Shown here one piece after another: positions 1 through 6,392 of a stretch of 7,330 bases of DNA. The DNA comes from Verrucomicrobiota bacterium. GTDB lineage: Bacteria; Verrucomicrobiota; Verrucomicrobiia; Verrucomicrobiales; Akkermansiaceae. The position numbers were made by a program, and so were the translations under genes. Positions within the stretch are counted from its first letter, which is position 1. Every line of letters begins with the position of its first letter. Under the pieces are notes generated by a model. The model saw nothing but the letters and a program-made list of their open reading frames with translations, ran no database searches and was not told the DNA's origin. The stretch lies in NCBI GenBank assembly GCA_009885905.1, contig VFJU01000529.1:1-7330 (forward strand). Reading direction: 5' to 3'.

Positions 1-605
1 AGAACTGGGTGGCGAATTTCGGAGGCTACGATGACCCGGAGCCAGCGAATCGAATCGCAAATCATAGCACGGGCGAATTCCGACCAAAGAACTTCACCCC
101 CAAGCTCAATCCATTTTACATTGCGCTGCCTTACAACGACGTCGTGAGTTCGAGTCGGCACAAGACCGAGGCGGCCCGTGTGATTCCTTGGTTTGCGCGT
201 TTGCGGCCTGAGCCTGGCAAGACCGTTTGCAAAGGCCGGTGGCTGCAAATTTATAACGGCAGTCGGAGTTGTTACGGGCAGTGGGAAGACTGTGGGCCGT
301 GGGAGACGAACGACTGGGAATTTGTCTTCGGCACCAAGCCGCCGAAGACCGCTCAAAATGGTGCGGCGGGCATCGATCTGTCTCCGGCGATTCGTGACTA
401 CCTCGGCTTACGCTCGGGTCAGAAAGTTCATTGGCGCTTCGTGGAGGCCGGACAGGTTCCCTACGGGCCATGGAAAAAATATGGCGAGGAATTGCCCGTC
501 GCAAATGATCCTAACCAGTTAGCGCAGCAGCGCTATCTCGAATACCTGAGAAAGTTACGCGATGAGGAGTTTCAGAAAAAAACTCTTCAGCAGATTCAGA
601 ATTGA
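1..605 (+). CDS. Conserved hypothetical protein with possible RlpA-like double-psi beta-barrel core, 5'-truncated
   Basis: No established function. The frame is open to the left edge. Although a GTG lies at 9-11, the codons before it (Asn-Trp) continue naturally into NFGGYDDPEP, so I read the GTG as an internal valine and the gene as starting outside the window. Numbering from that valine, an ALPYNDV segment sits at 39-45, a VCKGRW segment at 73-78, WEDCGPW at 92-98, and GIDLSPAIRDYLGL at 121-134, followed by WRFV at 142-145. The order 'G-W-basic strand, DCGP, then IDLSPA..LG' resembles the DRGPF...IDLS.AAA..LG pattern of RlpA/barwin double-psi beta-barrels. Three cysteines (74, 88, 95) could form a disulfide in an exported protein. 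The C-terminus (about 165-198) is polar, charged and probably helical. It converges on the next gene with 9 bp between stop codons. The fold assignment is inference by eye. Confidence 0.75.
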   Translation, partial: NWVANFGGYDDPEPANRIANHSTGEFRPKNFTPKLNPFYIALPYNDVVSSSRHKTEAARVIPWFARLRPEPGKTVCKGRWLQIYNGSRSCYGQWEDCGPWETNDWEFVFGTKPPKTAQNGAAGIDLSPAIRDYLGLRSGQKVHWRFVEAGQVPYGPWKKYGEELPVANDPNQLAQQRYLEYLRKLRDEEFQKKTLQQIQN

Positions 606-614
606 GAATACGTT

Positions 615-1340
615 CTAACTGATCCATGCGCCGGTTTTCAGGAAATGCACGCTCAGCTTGATGGCCTCCGGATGCATCTGGATGAAAGTGTGATCGGCAT
701 GGATCACTGAAAAGCCTTTCAGTCCAGCTAGGTGACCGTCCGTGGCAGACACGATTCCATCATTTTCGGCTTCGAGTAAATTGCGAAAAACCGGCAGCGA
801 GCAGCGGTTGCCCATGATCACTGCGGCTTCAATGTTAGAAGGTAGCTCGGGGAATTCGCAATGAGCGCCACTCTGGGTCAGCGAGCGCCCAGCGGGGCCT
901 AAGAGTTGATAGATCCATGGATGTTTACTCGACCAGTCGACGATTTTGCTTCCACGGTTAGGCGGGGCGAGCATGACGACCCTGCCGGTCTCCCATGGGA
1001 CAGGTTCAGCAAGGATGACCCTCGCGAGGATTCCTCCCATCGAGTGCGTGATGAAATGCACGGGTTCGTCACCAGGGAGTTTTGCAACTTGCTCACGAAC
1101 GTAGTCGGCAAGTGTTGCGATCGGTAATTTTGCAGATGGGTAGGGGAGATTCAGGGTAGAGAATCCCTCACGCTCCAACGCCCGCGCGAGGGGTTGCATG
1201 GCGCGCCAACTCCGCCACAATCCGTGTAATAGAACCACGGGAGGTCCCTCACCGCGGCGCCATTGCGGTCGATCCCACGGAAGTGGCGGGGTCAACATTT
1301 CAATCCGGTCTCGCCAATCTGAGAGTCGCTGCACGCCCAC
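615..1340 (-). CDS. Alpha/beta-fold hydrolase, lipase/esterase-like
   Basis: A serine hydrolase that probably cleaves an ester or acyl bond; the substrate cannot be read from the sequence. A strand followed by an oxyanion-type HG lies at residues 34-40 (PVVLLHG), the nucleophile elbow is THSMGG with Ser100, the candidate acid is Asp194 in ENDGIVS, and the catalytic histidine is His217 in HADHTF. MLAPPNRGS at 123-131 is typical of small lipases acting near membranes or lipids. The 241-residue length suits a minimal fold with a short lid. There is no signal peptide, so it is probably cytoplasmic. The start is uncertain. The first GTG (1340) gives 241 residues. The first ATG (1298) gives 227 residues and still keeps the whole fold. 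Neither has a Shine-Dalgarno motif. The gene is divergent from rplI and convergent with the preceding gene, and nothing here links it to a pathway. Confidence 0.88.
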   Translation of the reverse strand: MGVQRLSDWRDRIEMLTPPLPWDRPQWRRGEGPPVVLLHGLWRSWRAMQPLARALEREGFSTLNLPYPSAKLPIATLADYVREQVAKLPGDEPVHFITHSMGGILARVILAEPVPWETGRVVMLAPPNRGSKIVDWSSKHPWIYQLLGPAGRSLTQSGAHCEFPELPSNIEAAVIMGNRCSLPVFRNLLEAENDGIVSATDGHLAGLKGFSVIHADHTFIQMHPEAIKLSVHFLKTGAWIS

Positions 1341-1464
1341 GAAGATGCGGCAAATCTTAGCATTTGCAATGAAACGCTTGCTGGACAGTTGGTTGAACGT
1401 CCTGCGAAATTTAATTCAGAAGAGAAGAATTTTTCCGCCACGATGGATTATGTGTTCATTCTAC

Positions 1465-1493
1465 TTGACTCGTTTTAAGGTGAAGCCTAAATC
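1465..1493 (+). promoter_or_regulatory. Candidate sigma-70-type promoter for rplI
   Basis: TTGACT (1465-1470) matches the -35 consensus at five of six positions. It is followed by a 17-bp spacer and TAAATC (1488-1493), a weak -10 that matches at three of six positions. Transcription would begin near 1500, leaving a leader of about 30 bases before the rplI ATG. It lies in the 188-bp divergent gap (1341-1528), in which I see no gene. Confidence 0.35.
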
Positions 1494-1528
1494 GCCCTCC
1501 CCAATCGAACTTTTTACCACTGACTCCA

Positions 1529-2002
1529 ATGGCCAACGCACAAGTTATTCTCAAAGAAAAAATCGAAGGCCTTGGTGCCGAAGCAGATGTTGTTAAAGTT
1601 CGCGCCGGCTACGCCCGCAACTTTCTCATCCCACAAGGTAAGGCATTCGAAGCCAATCGCTCAAATCTCCGCCATGTGGAGGCGTTGAAGGCCAGTCGAG
1701 CCGCTCGTGAGGCTGAAGAACTCGTCGGCTTGCAAGAAATCGCCGCGAAAATTTCCAAGCTCAAGCCGAAGTTCGTTCTTACGACCGGTCAAGGCGGCAA
1801 GGCTTTCGGTTCAGTGACCAGCATCGACATCCACAAGGAACTCGAGGCCGCTGGCATCATCATCGACCGTCACACGATCGAACTCGAAAAACCTGTCAAG
1901 AAGTCGGGCAAGACCGAAGTTCAAATCCGCCTTCACCCCGAGGTGATCGCGACGCTCATCATTTCCGTGGACGCGGGTGCGGAAGAAGAGAGCGAAGGTT
2001 GA
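1529..2002 (+). CDS. rplI: 50S ribosomal protein L9
   Basis: L9 binds 23S rRNA at the base of the L1 stalk and affects reading-frame fidelity and ribosome spacing. The N-terminal RNA-binding domain is clear: residues 4-13 (AQVILKEKIE) followed by GYARNFLIPQGKA at 27-39. A long charged helix, about 42-77, connects to the C-terminal domain, about 80-148, with the characteristic GKAFGSVT at 90-97. A short acidic tail (AEEESEG) ends the protein. The 157 residues are slightly more than the usual 148-150. The ATG is fixed by the family's N-terminus and has no purine-rich ribosome site before it (CACTGACTCCA). In many bacteria rplI follows rpsF, ssb or rpsR. Here the neighbour is a divergent hydrolase, so it appears to be transcribed alone and to end at the hairpin just downstream. 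Confidence 0.97.
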   Translation: MANAQVILKEKIEGLGAEADVVKVRAGYARNFLIPQGKAFEANRSNLRHVEALKASRAAREAEELVGLQEIAAKISKLKPKFVLTTGQGGKAFGSVTSIDIHKELEAAGIIIDRHTIELEKPVKKSGKTEVQIRLHPEVIATLIISVDAGAEEESEG

Positions 2003-2030
2003 TTTTGATTCGCAAATTCCTTTAAATGGA

Positions 2031-2067
2031 AAACCCTCGGTTCGTCAAACGAGCCGAGGGTTTTTTT
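2031..2067 (+). terminator. Rho-independent terminator of rplI, probably bidirectional
   Basis: The left arm AAACCCTCGGTTCG (2031-2044) pairs with CGAGCCGAGGGTTT (2050-2063) over 14 positions with one G-T wobble, around a 5-base loop (TCAAA). Seven Ts follow (2061-2067). It begins 29 bases after the rplI stop. On the minus strand the same hairpin is followed by TTTTCC, so it may also end the kinase-regulator transcript, whose last stop codon is at 2099. Confidence 0.93.
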
Positions 2068-2098
2068 ATTTGGGTGCGAACTCCAAAAAACTAACGGC

Positions 2099-2752
2099 TC
2101 ACACAAGACCTTGCCGGAGCGCAGTCGATACAGCCTCAGTTTGTGATCTGACGTGTAATTTCCGATAGACCGAGCGCAGGTGCATGTCCACGGTGTGTTG
2201 TGAAATACTCATTTCATCGGCGATTTCTTTTTTGATCATCCCCTTGACTAAAAATCCTAGCACTTCTTCTTCTCGCTGAGTCAACGGATCGATGTGTTTG
2301 ACCGGTCCATAGCGGGCGAATCCTTTCAGGATCATACTCGCGATCGGTGCGCTGAGAGCCGAACTGCCCGATATGACGCCGCGGATGCCTGCGAGAATCT
2401 CTTCTGGGTCTGCAGTCTTTAGGAGGTAACCTGAGGCACCGTCACAGATGGCACGATAGACCTTATCGCGGTCATCCGATGCAGAAAGGATAAGCACTTT
2501 TAAATTTGGTAACAGAACGCGGATTTCTGAGAGGACGTCCAGGCCATCGCGTCTAGGGAGCCCTAGATCGAGTAGTAGCAAGTCAGGTCGTTCATTCGTG
2601 AACTTGAGCTTGTCAAACAACTCTGCCGCATTGCTAAAGTGGTGTGCACAAGTCATATCATCTTCGCTGCTGATCAAGCGGCGGATTTGCTTGGCGAAAA
2701 CTTCGTGATCTTCGACGATCCAAATAGAATGAGTGACGGTTTCAGCGATCAT
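2099..2752 (-). CDS. NarL/FixJ-family response regulator (REC plus LuxR-type HTH)
   Basis: Transcription factor switched by phosphorylation, paired with the histidine kinase encoded just upstream. The receiver domain spans about residues 9-127. The acidic pair is Glu14-Asp15, the phospho-acceptor is Asp62 in LLLLDLGLP, the switch Ser is Ser90, and the conserved lysine is Lys112 in GYLLK. A linker leads to a LuxR-type winged helix-turn-helix at about 152-217, recognisable from LTQREEEVLGFLVKG, then KEIADEMSISQHTVDMHL, then VYRKLHVRSQTEA. The length (217) and domain order are standard for this family. The ATG overlaps the kinase stop codon (ATGA), which suggests translational coupling and makes partnership with that kinase very likely. 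No Shine-Dalgarno motif precedes it. Its DNA targets cannot be inferred; none of the neighbouring genes is an obvious client. Confidence 0.95.
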   Translation of the reverse strand: MIAETVTHSIWIVEDHEVFAKQIRRLISSEDDMTCAHHFSNAAELFDKLKFTNERPDLLLLDLGLPRRDGLDVLSEIRVLLPNLKVLILSASDDRDKVYRAICDGASGYLLKTADPEEILAGIRGVISGSSALSAPIASMILKGFARYGPVKHIDPLTQREEEVLGFLVKGMIKKEIADEMSISQHTVDMHLRSVYRKLHVRSQTEAVSTALRQGLV

Positions 2753-4773
2753 GCGGTGGTAGGGTTGGCGTTAAGATGTGAGCGTTTTACAAGCAGGCGT
2801 ATTTGAGTTCCAGTTTCTTTGGATGAGATGATTTGGAGAAGACCACCGAGCACACGAGCGCGGTCTTCTAACTTGCGGACTGAAGCGTGTTCGGAGACGT
2901 CTCCGCTGGGTAATCCGATGCCGTTGTCGAGAATTTCTAACGCTAACTTGTCATCATCATCCCACAGGCGAATGCTAACAGTATCAGCTTTTGAATGTTT
3001 CAAGACATTATGAATCGCCTCTTTGTAGAATAGGAACAAGTGGCGCTTGGCATCGAGTGATAGCTTACCGGCGGTTTTTTGGGAATTGCACTCGACCGTG
3101 TGGTCTATCTCGCGAAGAAGGCGCCCCGCAGTTTCGCGCATCCTATCCACCAGATCTCCGATCGAGTCTTGCCGGCGCTCTAACAACCAAACGATATCGC
3201 GCATCGCCAGTGAGCTTTCCCGAGCAATCGACTCGACCTCGTCTAGGTCGTGTGCAACTTCTTCTGGCCCATGCAAGCGAACCAAGTCTTTGCGAGCGGA
3301 GCGGGCGATGAGGGAAATGCTGCCGAGATTGCTGCCAATATCGTCGTGAAGGTCTGAGGCAATTCGTTTGCGGATGAAGTCGAGTTGTTCGCGCGACATC
3401 AAGCGTCGCCGTTCGACAACGAAGACGGGGATGAGAAATGTTAGTCCGAGGATCATTGCGGACCCCCATGTTGCATTCAGTTCGCTCTCAGTGGCTTGTC
3501 TTTGCTGGCGTGGACGGAGTGCAACCAGTTCGCGTTCGATCTTTCCGCGCTCAGCAAGCTGGTCTAACCACATGCCAAAGGGCGCGATTCTTTTTTCAGA
3601 TGTGAATCCATTAGTGAGAGAAGTGATTTGGGATAGATGACCCCCATGATTACGAGTTACAGTTAGACCTTTCGTAATATTGATTCCTTGGGACCATGCT
3701 TCAATTTCTGAGAGTGCATGGATTTTTAAGTCACCCATGACGTTGGGTCGGACACCGGTGATGCGTAGGCTATTCGCGACTTTTCCATTCAGTGGAATGA
3801 CCAATGGAGTCATGCTGTTGGATCCTAAGATGGGGTTTTCCCATTGATAGGCTAACTCTTCTTCGGTTCCGTCGGGCTTTTTCAGATAGACTGCAAGCGA
3901 GTCGGAGAGGATTAATGATTCGAAGGCACTGCTGAGTTGATAGGGGAACAGCACCACTCGGTCGAGCGGGGCAGTTTGGTTGAATTCAATAGACCAAGAG
4001 ACCTGTTCGTCAGGGGTCATCACTTGCAAAAAGTCGCCGGTTTCTCGACCCGCATCGTTGCCGTTTTGCCAGACCCCGCAGGGCGTGCGTCCATCGATCA
4101 ATGCGTTTGTATTCCAGAGTTTGGGAACATGCATATCCCCCCCGCTGTAAGTTACTGTGGAGTTGAACGATGTGGCCTCGCCTCGCGAGATCACCGCAAT
4201 TTCTGAAAGCCCGAAAACGTCGATTCTTCCTCGTGAGTGACCTTGGTGAACGGTGAGTCGGACGAAGCGCGCGGAATTATGGGTCTTGAACGGAACTGGA
4301 TTACCATCTAACGGCAGAGGGGTGGTCGTATCGGTTGAAAATACGAGCGTCCGTTGGCTGAAATTTTCAGAATTGGAGAGTTCAAGCGTGTACTGCCTTG
4401 GAAAAATTCCGGTATCTTCGAGAAATTCTTTTTGGGTCGGGACAAGGAAGATTGAGTCAATGGGTCGGACACTTCCGAGGTCAATCGTTACAAATGGATC
4501 GGGCGAACCCACTTGGGATCTGCACCCACGGAAGCCTAAGTCGAATTTCATCGTGTGCTCGCGGTGCCGAGCAAAAGTCGCGATCCGAGACTCAAGCCAT
4601 GACACTCGATCTTCTGCTTGAACGAGTTGGGAATCAAAAATTCGTGCGATCTTGGCGATCGGATTGGTGGGGGGTGGGCTTTCAAACGCACTGAGCGACC
4701 CAGGGAGGGCTGCAGTTAAAGCGGACAGGCTGGCACTGCCGAGTGAGAGAATTTGTTGGAGCGTTGGCATCAT
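2749..4773 (-). CDS. Membrane sensor histidine kinase (HisKA_3 type) with two discoidin-like sensor domains
   Basis: Autophosphorylating kinase that should pass phosphate to Asp62 of the overlapping regulator. A hydrophobic N-terminus (about residues 5-30) could be a signal or anchor, but it lacks the usual basic residues. Two beta-rich modules follow, about 52-197 and 200-362. Each carries discoidin/F5-8-C-like signatures: FVTIDLGSVRPIDSIFLVP and ARFVRLTV in the first, LIDGRTPCGVW, VSWSIEFNQTAPLDRVVLFP and SLRITG in the second. A linker with a coiled-coil look (404-435) leads to one transmembrane helix (436-453) followed by ERRR, so the modules should lie outside the cytoplasmic membrane. 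The dimerisation and phospho-acceptor region has His476 in IASDLHDDIG. The ATPase domain shows the N box (Glu585, Asn589), the DNGIG box (616-620), and Gly643-Gly644 with GTQ at 655-657. The ATG is the first of two in tandem; an in-frame TAA lies 27 bases upstream. The ligand is unknown. Confidence 0.93.
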   Translation of the reverse strand: MMPTLQQILSLGSASLSALTAALPGSLSAFESPPPTNPIAKIARIFDSQLVQAEDRVSWLESRIATFARHREHTMKFDLGFRGCRSQVGSPDPFVTIDLGSVRPIDSIFLVPTQKEFLEDTGIFPRQYTLELSNSENFSQRTLVFSTDTTTPLPLDGNPVPFKTHNSARFVRLTVHQGHSRGRIDVFGLSEIAVISRGEATSFNSTVTYSGGDMHVPKLWNTNALIDGRTPCGVWQNGNDAGRETGDFLQVMTPDEQVSWSIEFNQTAPLDRVVLFPYQLSSAFESLILSDSLAVYLKKPDGTEEELAYQWENPILGSNSMTPLVIPLNGKVANSLRITGVRPNVMGDLKIHALSEIEAWSQGINITKGLTVTRNHGGHLSQITSLTNGFTSEKRIAPFGMWLDQLAERGKIERELVALRPRQQRQATESELNATWGSAMILGLTFLIPVFVVERRRLMSREQLDFIRKRIASDLHDDIGSNLGSISLIARSARKDLVRLHGPEEVAHDLDEVESIARESSLAMRDIVWLLERRQDSIGDLVDRMRETAGRLLREIDHTVECNSQKTAGKLSLDAKRHLFLFYKEAIHNVLKHSKADTVSIRLWDDDDKLALEILDNGIGLPSGDVSEHASVRKLEDRARVLGGLLQIISSKETGTQIRLLVKRSHLNANPTTA

Positions 4774-4910
4774 CGGGTAAATCGATATGCCGCCAATTTA
4801 GTAATTTTTTAAAAATAATCAATCTTTTTTAAATAAAAGGTTATCTTGACTAAAAAGAATACCAATTGAGAAATGAATGGGTGAGTTGGTGGGGGGGTAG
4901 GAAGGCAGAT
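4774..4910 (-). promoter_or_regulatory. AT-rich upstream region of the kinase-regulator operon
   Basis: This 137-bp gap holds no gene. Bases 4801-4860 contain only 9 G or C in 60. TTTTTTAAA occurs at 4805-4813 and again at 4825-4833, exactly 20 bp apart. Near-identical 12-mers flank the island (CCAATTTAGTAA at 4793 and CCAATTGAGAAA at 4862). Reading on the minus strand, TTGATT (4822-4817), a 16-bp spacer and TAAATT (4800-4795) form a weak candidate promoter that would give a very short leader. No clear hairpin terminator for the gene ending at 4911 is seen here. Confidence 0.4.
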
Positions 4911-5930
4911 TTACCCTGGGCTGAGGAACGATTTGACCGATTCTCGTTTGAGTCGCAGTTCCCGCCATTCGTTGACCAAGCGGCTAGCCTCGATGATTCC
5001 GCAGCCCGCGGGGAGCTTGAGTTCTTGTTTTTTCCACCAAACTCCTCGGATCGCCACCACTGCGTGGAATTCTCCCTGATCCCAAAGTCCAAAGGGAGCG
5101 CCAAATTCAGCTGGGCAGCCCAGTCGCTGCCGCCATTCTAATAGAAGCGCCATGGTTTGATCGGTGCGGGGAAGCGGTCCAAGCGCGGGTGTTGGGTGAA
5201 ATCGTCGAATGAGAGATTCCGGCGCGTGAGTCGATTCAAGATCCATTTGAAATGTGGTGAGGAAATGCACGATGGAACCTAAATCAAGAATTTTGCGCGA
5301 ACACCGGTGAACGGAGCCAAGATCTAACATTTTATCAACGAGTGCCTGCGCCACGTATTCGTGTTCACGGATTTCCTTTTCATCCACGGCAAACACGTCC
5401 CGATCTTCACTGCGGGCGGTGCCCGCCAAGGCCATCGTTTCGAGGTGCTTGCCGCGCAACGCGAACAAGAGTTCGGGCGTAGCACCGGCAAAGCCAGAGC
5501 CTGGTCCCAGCCAGCCATAGGAGTAGAGTGGGTGAGCTTGGCGGATCATGGCCTCTAGGATCGCCTCACGCGGTGATCCGAGAGTTTTTGCGATTTCAGT
5601 GACTACGGGGACGGTCTTTTCTAAGATGCCACCGTTGATAGAATTCATGATTTCTTGGAAAACTTCCGCAAACCGTGCGGCATCCAGAGGTGACCATTTA
5701 CATTCTAACGGAATGAAATTTCTAATCTGTGATGCGAGCTTTAAAGTTGTTGTGCGCTCGATGCGGCTTGGAGTTTTCCATGGCAATGGATCCTCGAGTC
5801 CAAAGTTTTGCACGTAGAAAGAAACATCGGCGGGGCATGGTTCTGCAGATGCAGCAAAGGGCCCGTATCCCATCACCACGGTGCCATCTTGCTTGGCGAG
5901 CCACGCAATTGAGTCCGATTTTTTTTCCAT
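4911..5930 (-). CDS. Chorismate-binding enzyme, isochorismate synthase-like (MenF/EntC family)
   Basis: Probably converts chorismate to isochorismate with Mg2+, the entry step to menaquinone or, in some bacteria, catechol siderophores. Aligned by eye with EntC, the base lysine is Lys105 and the acid is Glu153 in GATPELLF; the spacing is 48 residues against 50 in EntC. MALAGTARSEDRD (166-178) follows, then metal-site Glu189 in REHEYV, HPTPALGPLPR (245-255), and AGCGIIEAS with NEWRE (308-324). HPTPAL matches isochorismate synthases better than anthranilate or aminodeoxychorismate synthases. At 339 residues it is shorter than EntC (391) and E. coli MenF (431). The reduction is in the N-terminal part, before the catalytic core. 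The ATG at 5930 is the first in frame after a stretch without start codons and has no Shine-Dalgarno motif. It lies 81 bp after the YraN gene on the same strand. menF would be a reasonable name if other men genes use it; none is visible here. Confidence 0.85.
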   Translation of the reverse strand: MEKKSDSIAWLAKQDGTVVMGYGPFAASAEPCPADVSFYVQNFGLEDPLPWKTPSRIERTTTLKLASQIRNFIPLECKWSPLDAARFAEVFQEIMNSINGGILEKTVPVVTEIAKTLGSPREAILEAMIRQAHPLYSYGWLGPGSGFAGATPELLFALRGKHLETMALAGTARSEDRDVFAVDEKEIREHEYVAQALVDKMLDLGSVHRCSRKILDLGSIVHFLTTFQMDLESTHAPESLIRRFHPTPALGPLPRTDQTMALLLEWRQRLGCPAEFGAPFGLWDQGEFHAVVAIRGVWWKKQELKLPAGCGIIEASRLVNEWRELRLKRESVKSFLSPG

Positions 5931-6011
5931 GCGAAAAGTGTCGGAAGATGGTCTCAGGCTGCGCTTCCTGCAAGTAACATTCCTAATTCGATACGGATCA
6001 TGAGGTGGAAT

Positions 6012-6392
6012 TTAAAAAGCATCCCTAATGTGGTTGATCTTAGGTTTTTTGCCGTCTTTGACGCTCACCTCGATGACGTCGAACCGCCATGGCAAGGAGC
6101 GTGTGCCCAATTGCTTCAGCCAAGAATTTGCTCCGCGTTCGATCAGTCGTTGCTTTTCCTTATTCACCGCATCCAGTCCGCGGATTTTACTGCCTTCGCG
6201 GCGGGTTTTCACCTCAACAAAAAGCAATAGTTTGCCATCGCGGGCGATGATATCCACCTCGCCGCGTCGTGGTCCTCGGTAATTTCTAGCAAGAATCTTG
6301 CAACCTTGAGTGCGCAGCCAAGTCGCAGCAACTTGCTCGCCATAGTTACCAACCCAGATCCTGTCGCGTGTTTTGCCATCAGAACTCGTCAA
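6012..6392 (-). CDS. YraN/UPF0102 family protein, endonuclease-like fold
   Basis: Small protein of the UPF0102 family, which resembles Holliday-junction resolvases and PD-(D/E)XK nucleases; the biological role is not settled. Numbering from the chosen TTG, the landmarks are GNYGE at 15-19, ILARNYRG at 33-40, GEVDIIARDGK at 44-54 (Glu45, Asp47), FVEVKTR at 58-64 (Glu60, Lys62), RFDVIEV at 103-109 and the terminal HIRDAF. The 126 residues match the family. No ATG lies near the conserved start. TTG at 6390-6392, overlapping the rnhB end by 14 bases, is the most economical start. In-frame ATGs at 6488 and 6659 would add 32 or 89 residues that merely re-read rnhB in another frame. An ATG at 6379 overlapping the rnhB stop is in the wrong frame. 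Adjacency to rnhB is a recurring arrangement in bacteria. Confidence 0.88.
   Translation of the reverse strand: MTSSDGKTRDRIWVGNYGEQVAATWLRTQGCKILARNYRGPRRGEVDIIARDGKLLLFVEVKTRREGSKIRGLDAVNKEKQRLIERGANSWLKQLGTRSLPWRFDVIEVSVKDGKKPKINHIRDAF

Noticed and set aside
106..504. 132-residue antisense reading frame opposite the first gene
   Set aside because: Rich in Arg, Ser and Cys with no recognisable motif, and fully contained in a coherent conserved protein on the other strand.
1198..1596. 132-residue + strand frame running into rplI
   Set aside because: Its first part is the complement of the hydrolase gene and its end overlaps rplI in another frame; the composition is not protein-like.
5931..6011. 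Possible terminator hairpin between the YraN gene and the chorismate enzyme
   Set aside because: The best inverted repeat (GGAAG with CTTCC) has only 5 pairs, a long loop and no adjoining T-run, so read-through is as likely.
6250..6379. ATG at 6379 overlapping the rnhB stop as a possible YraN start
   Set aside because: It is out of frame with the conserved GNYGE region, so it cannot encode the protein without a frameshift.
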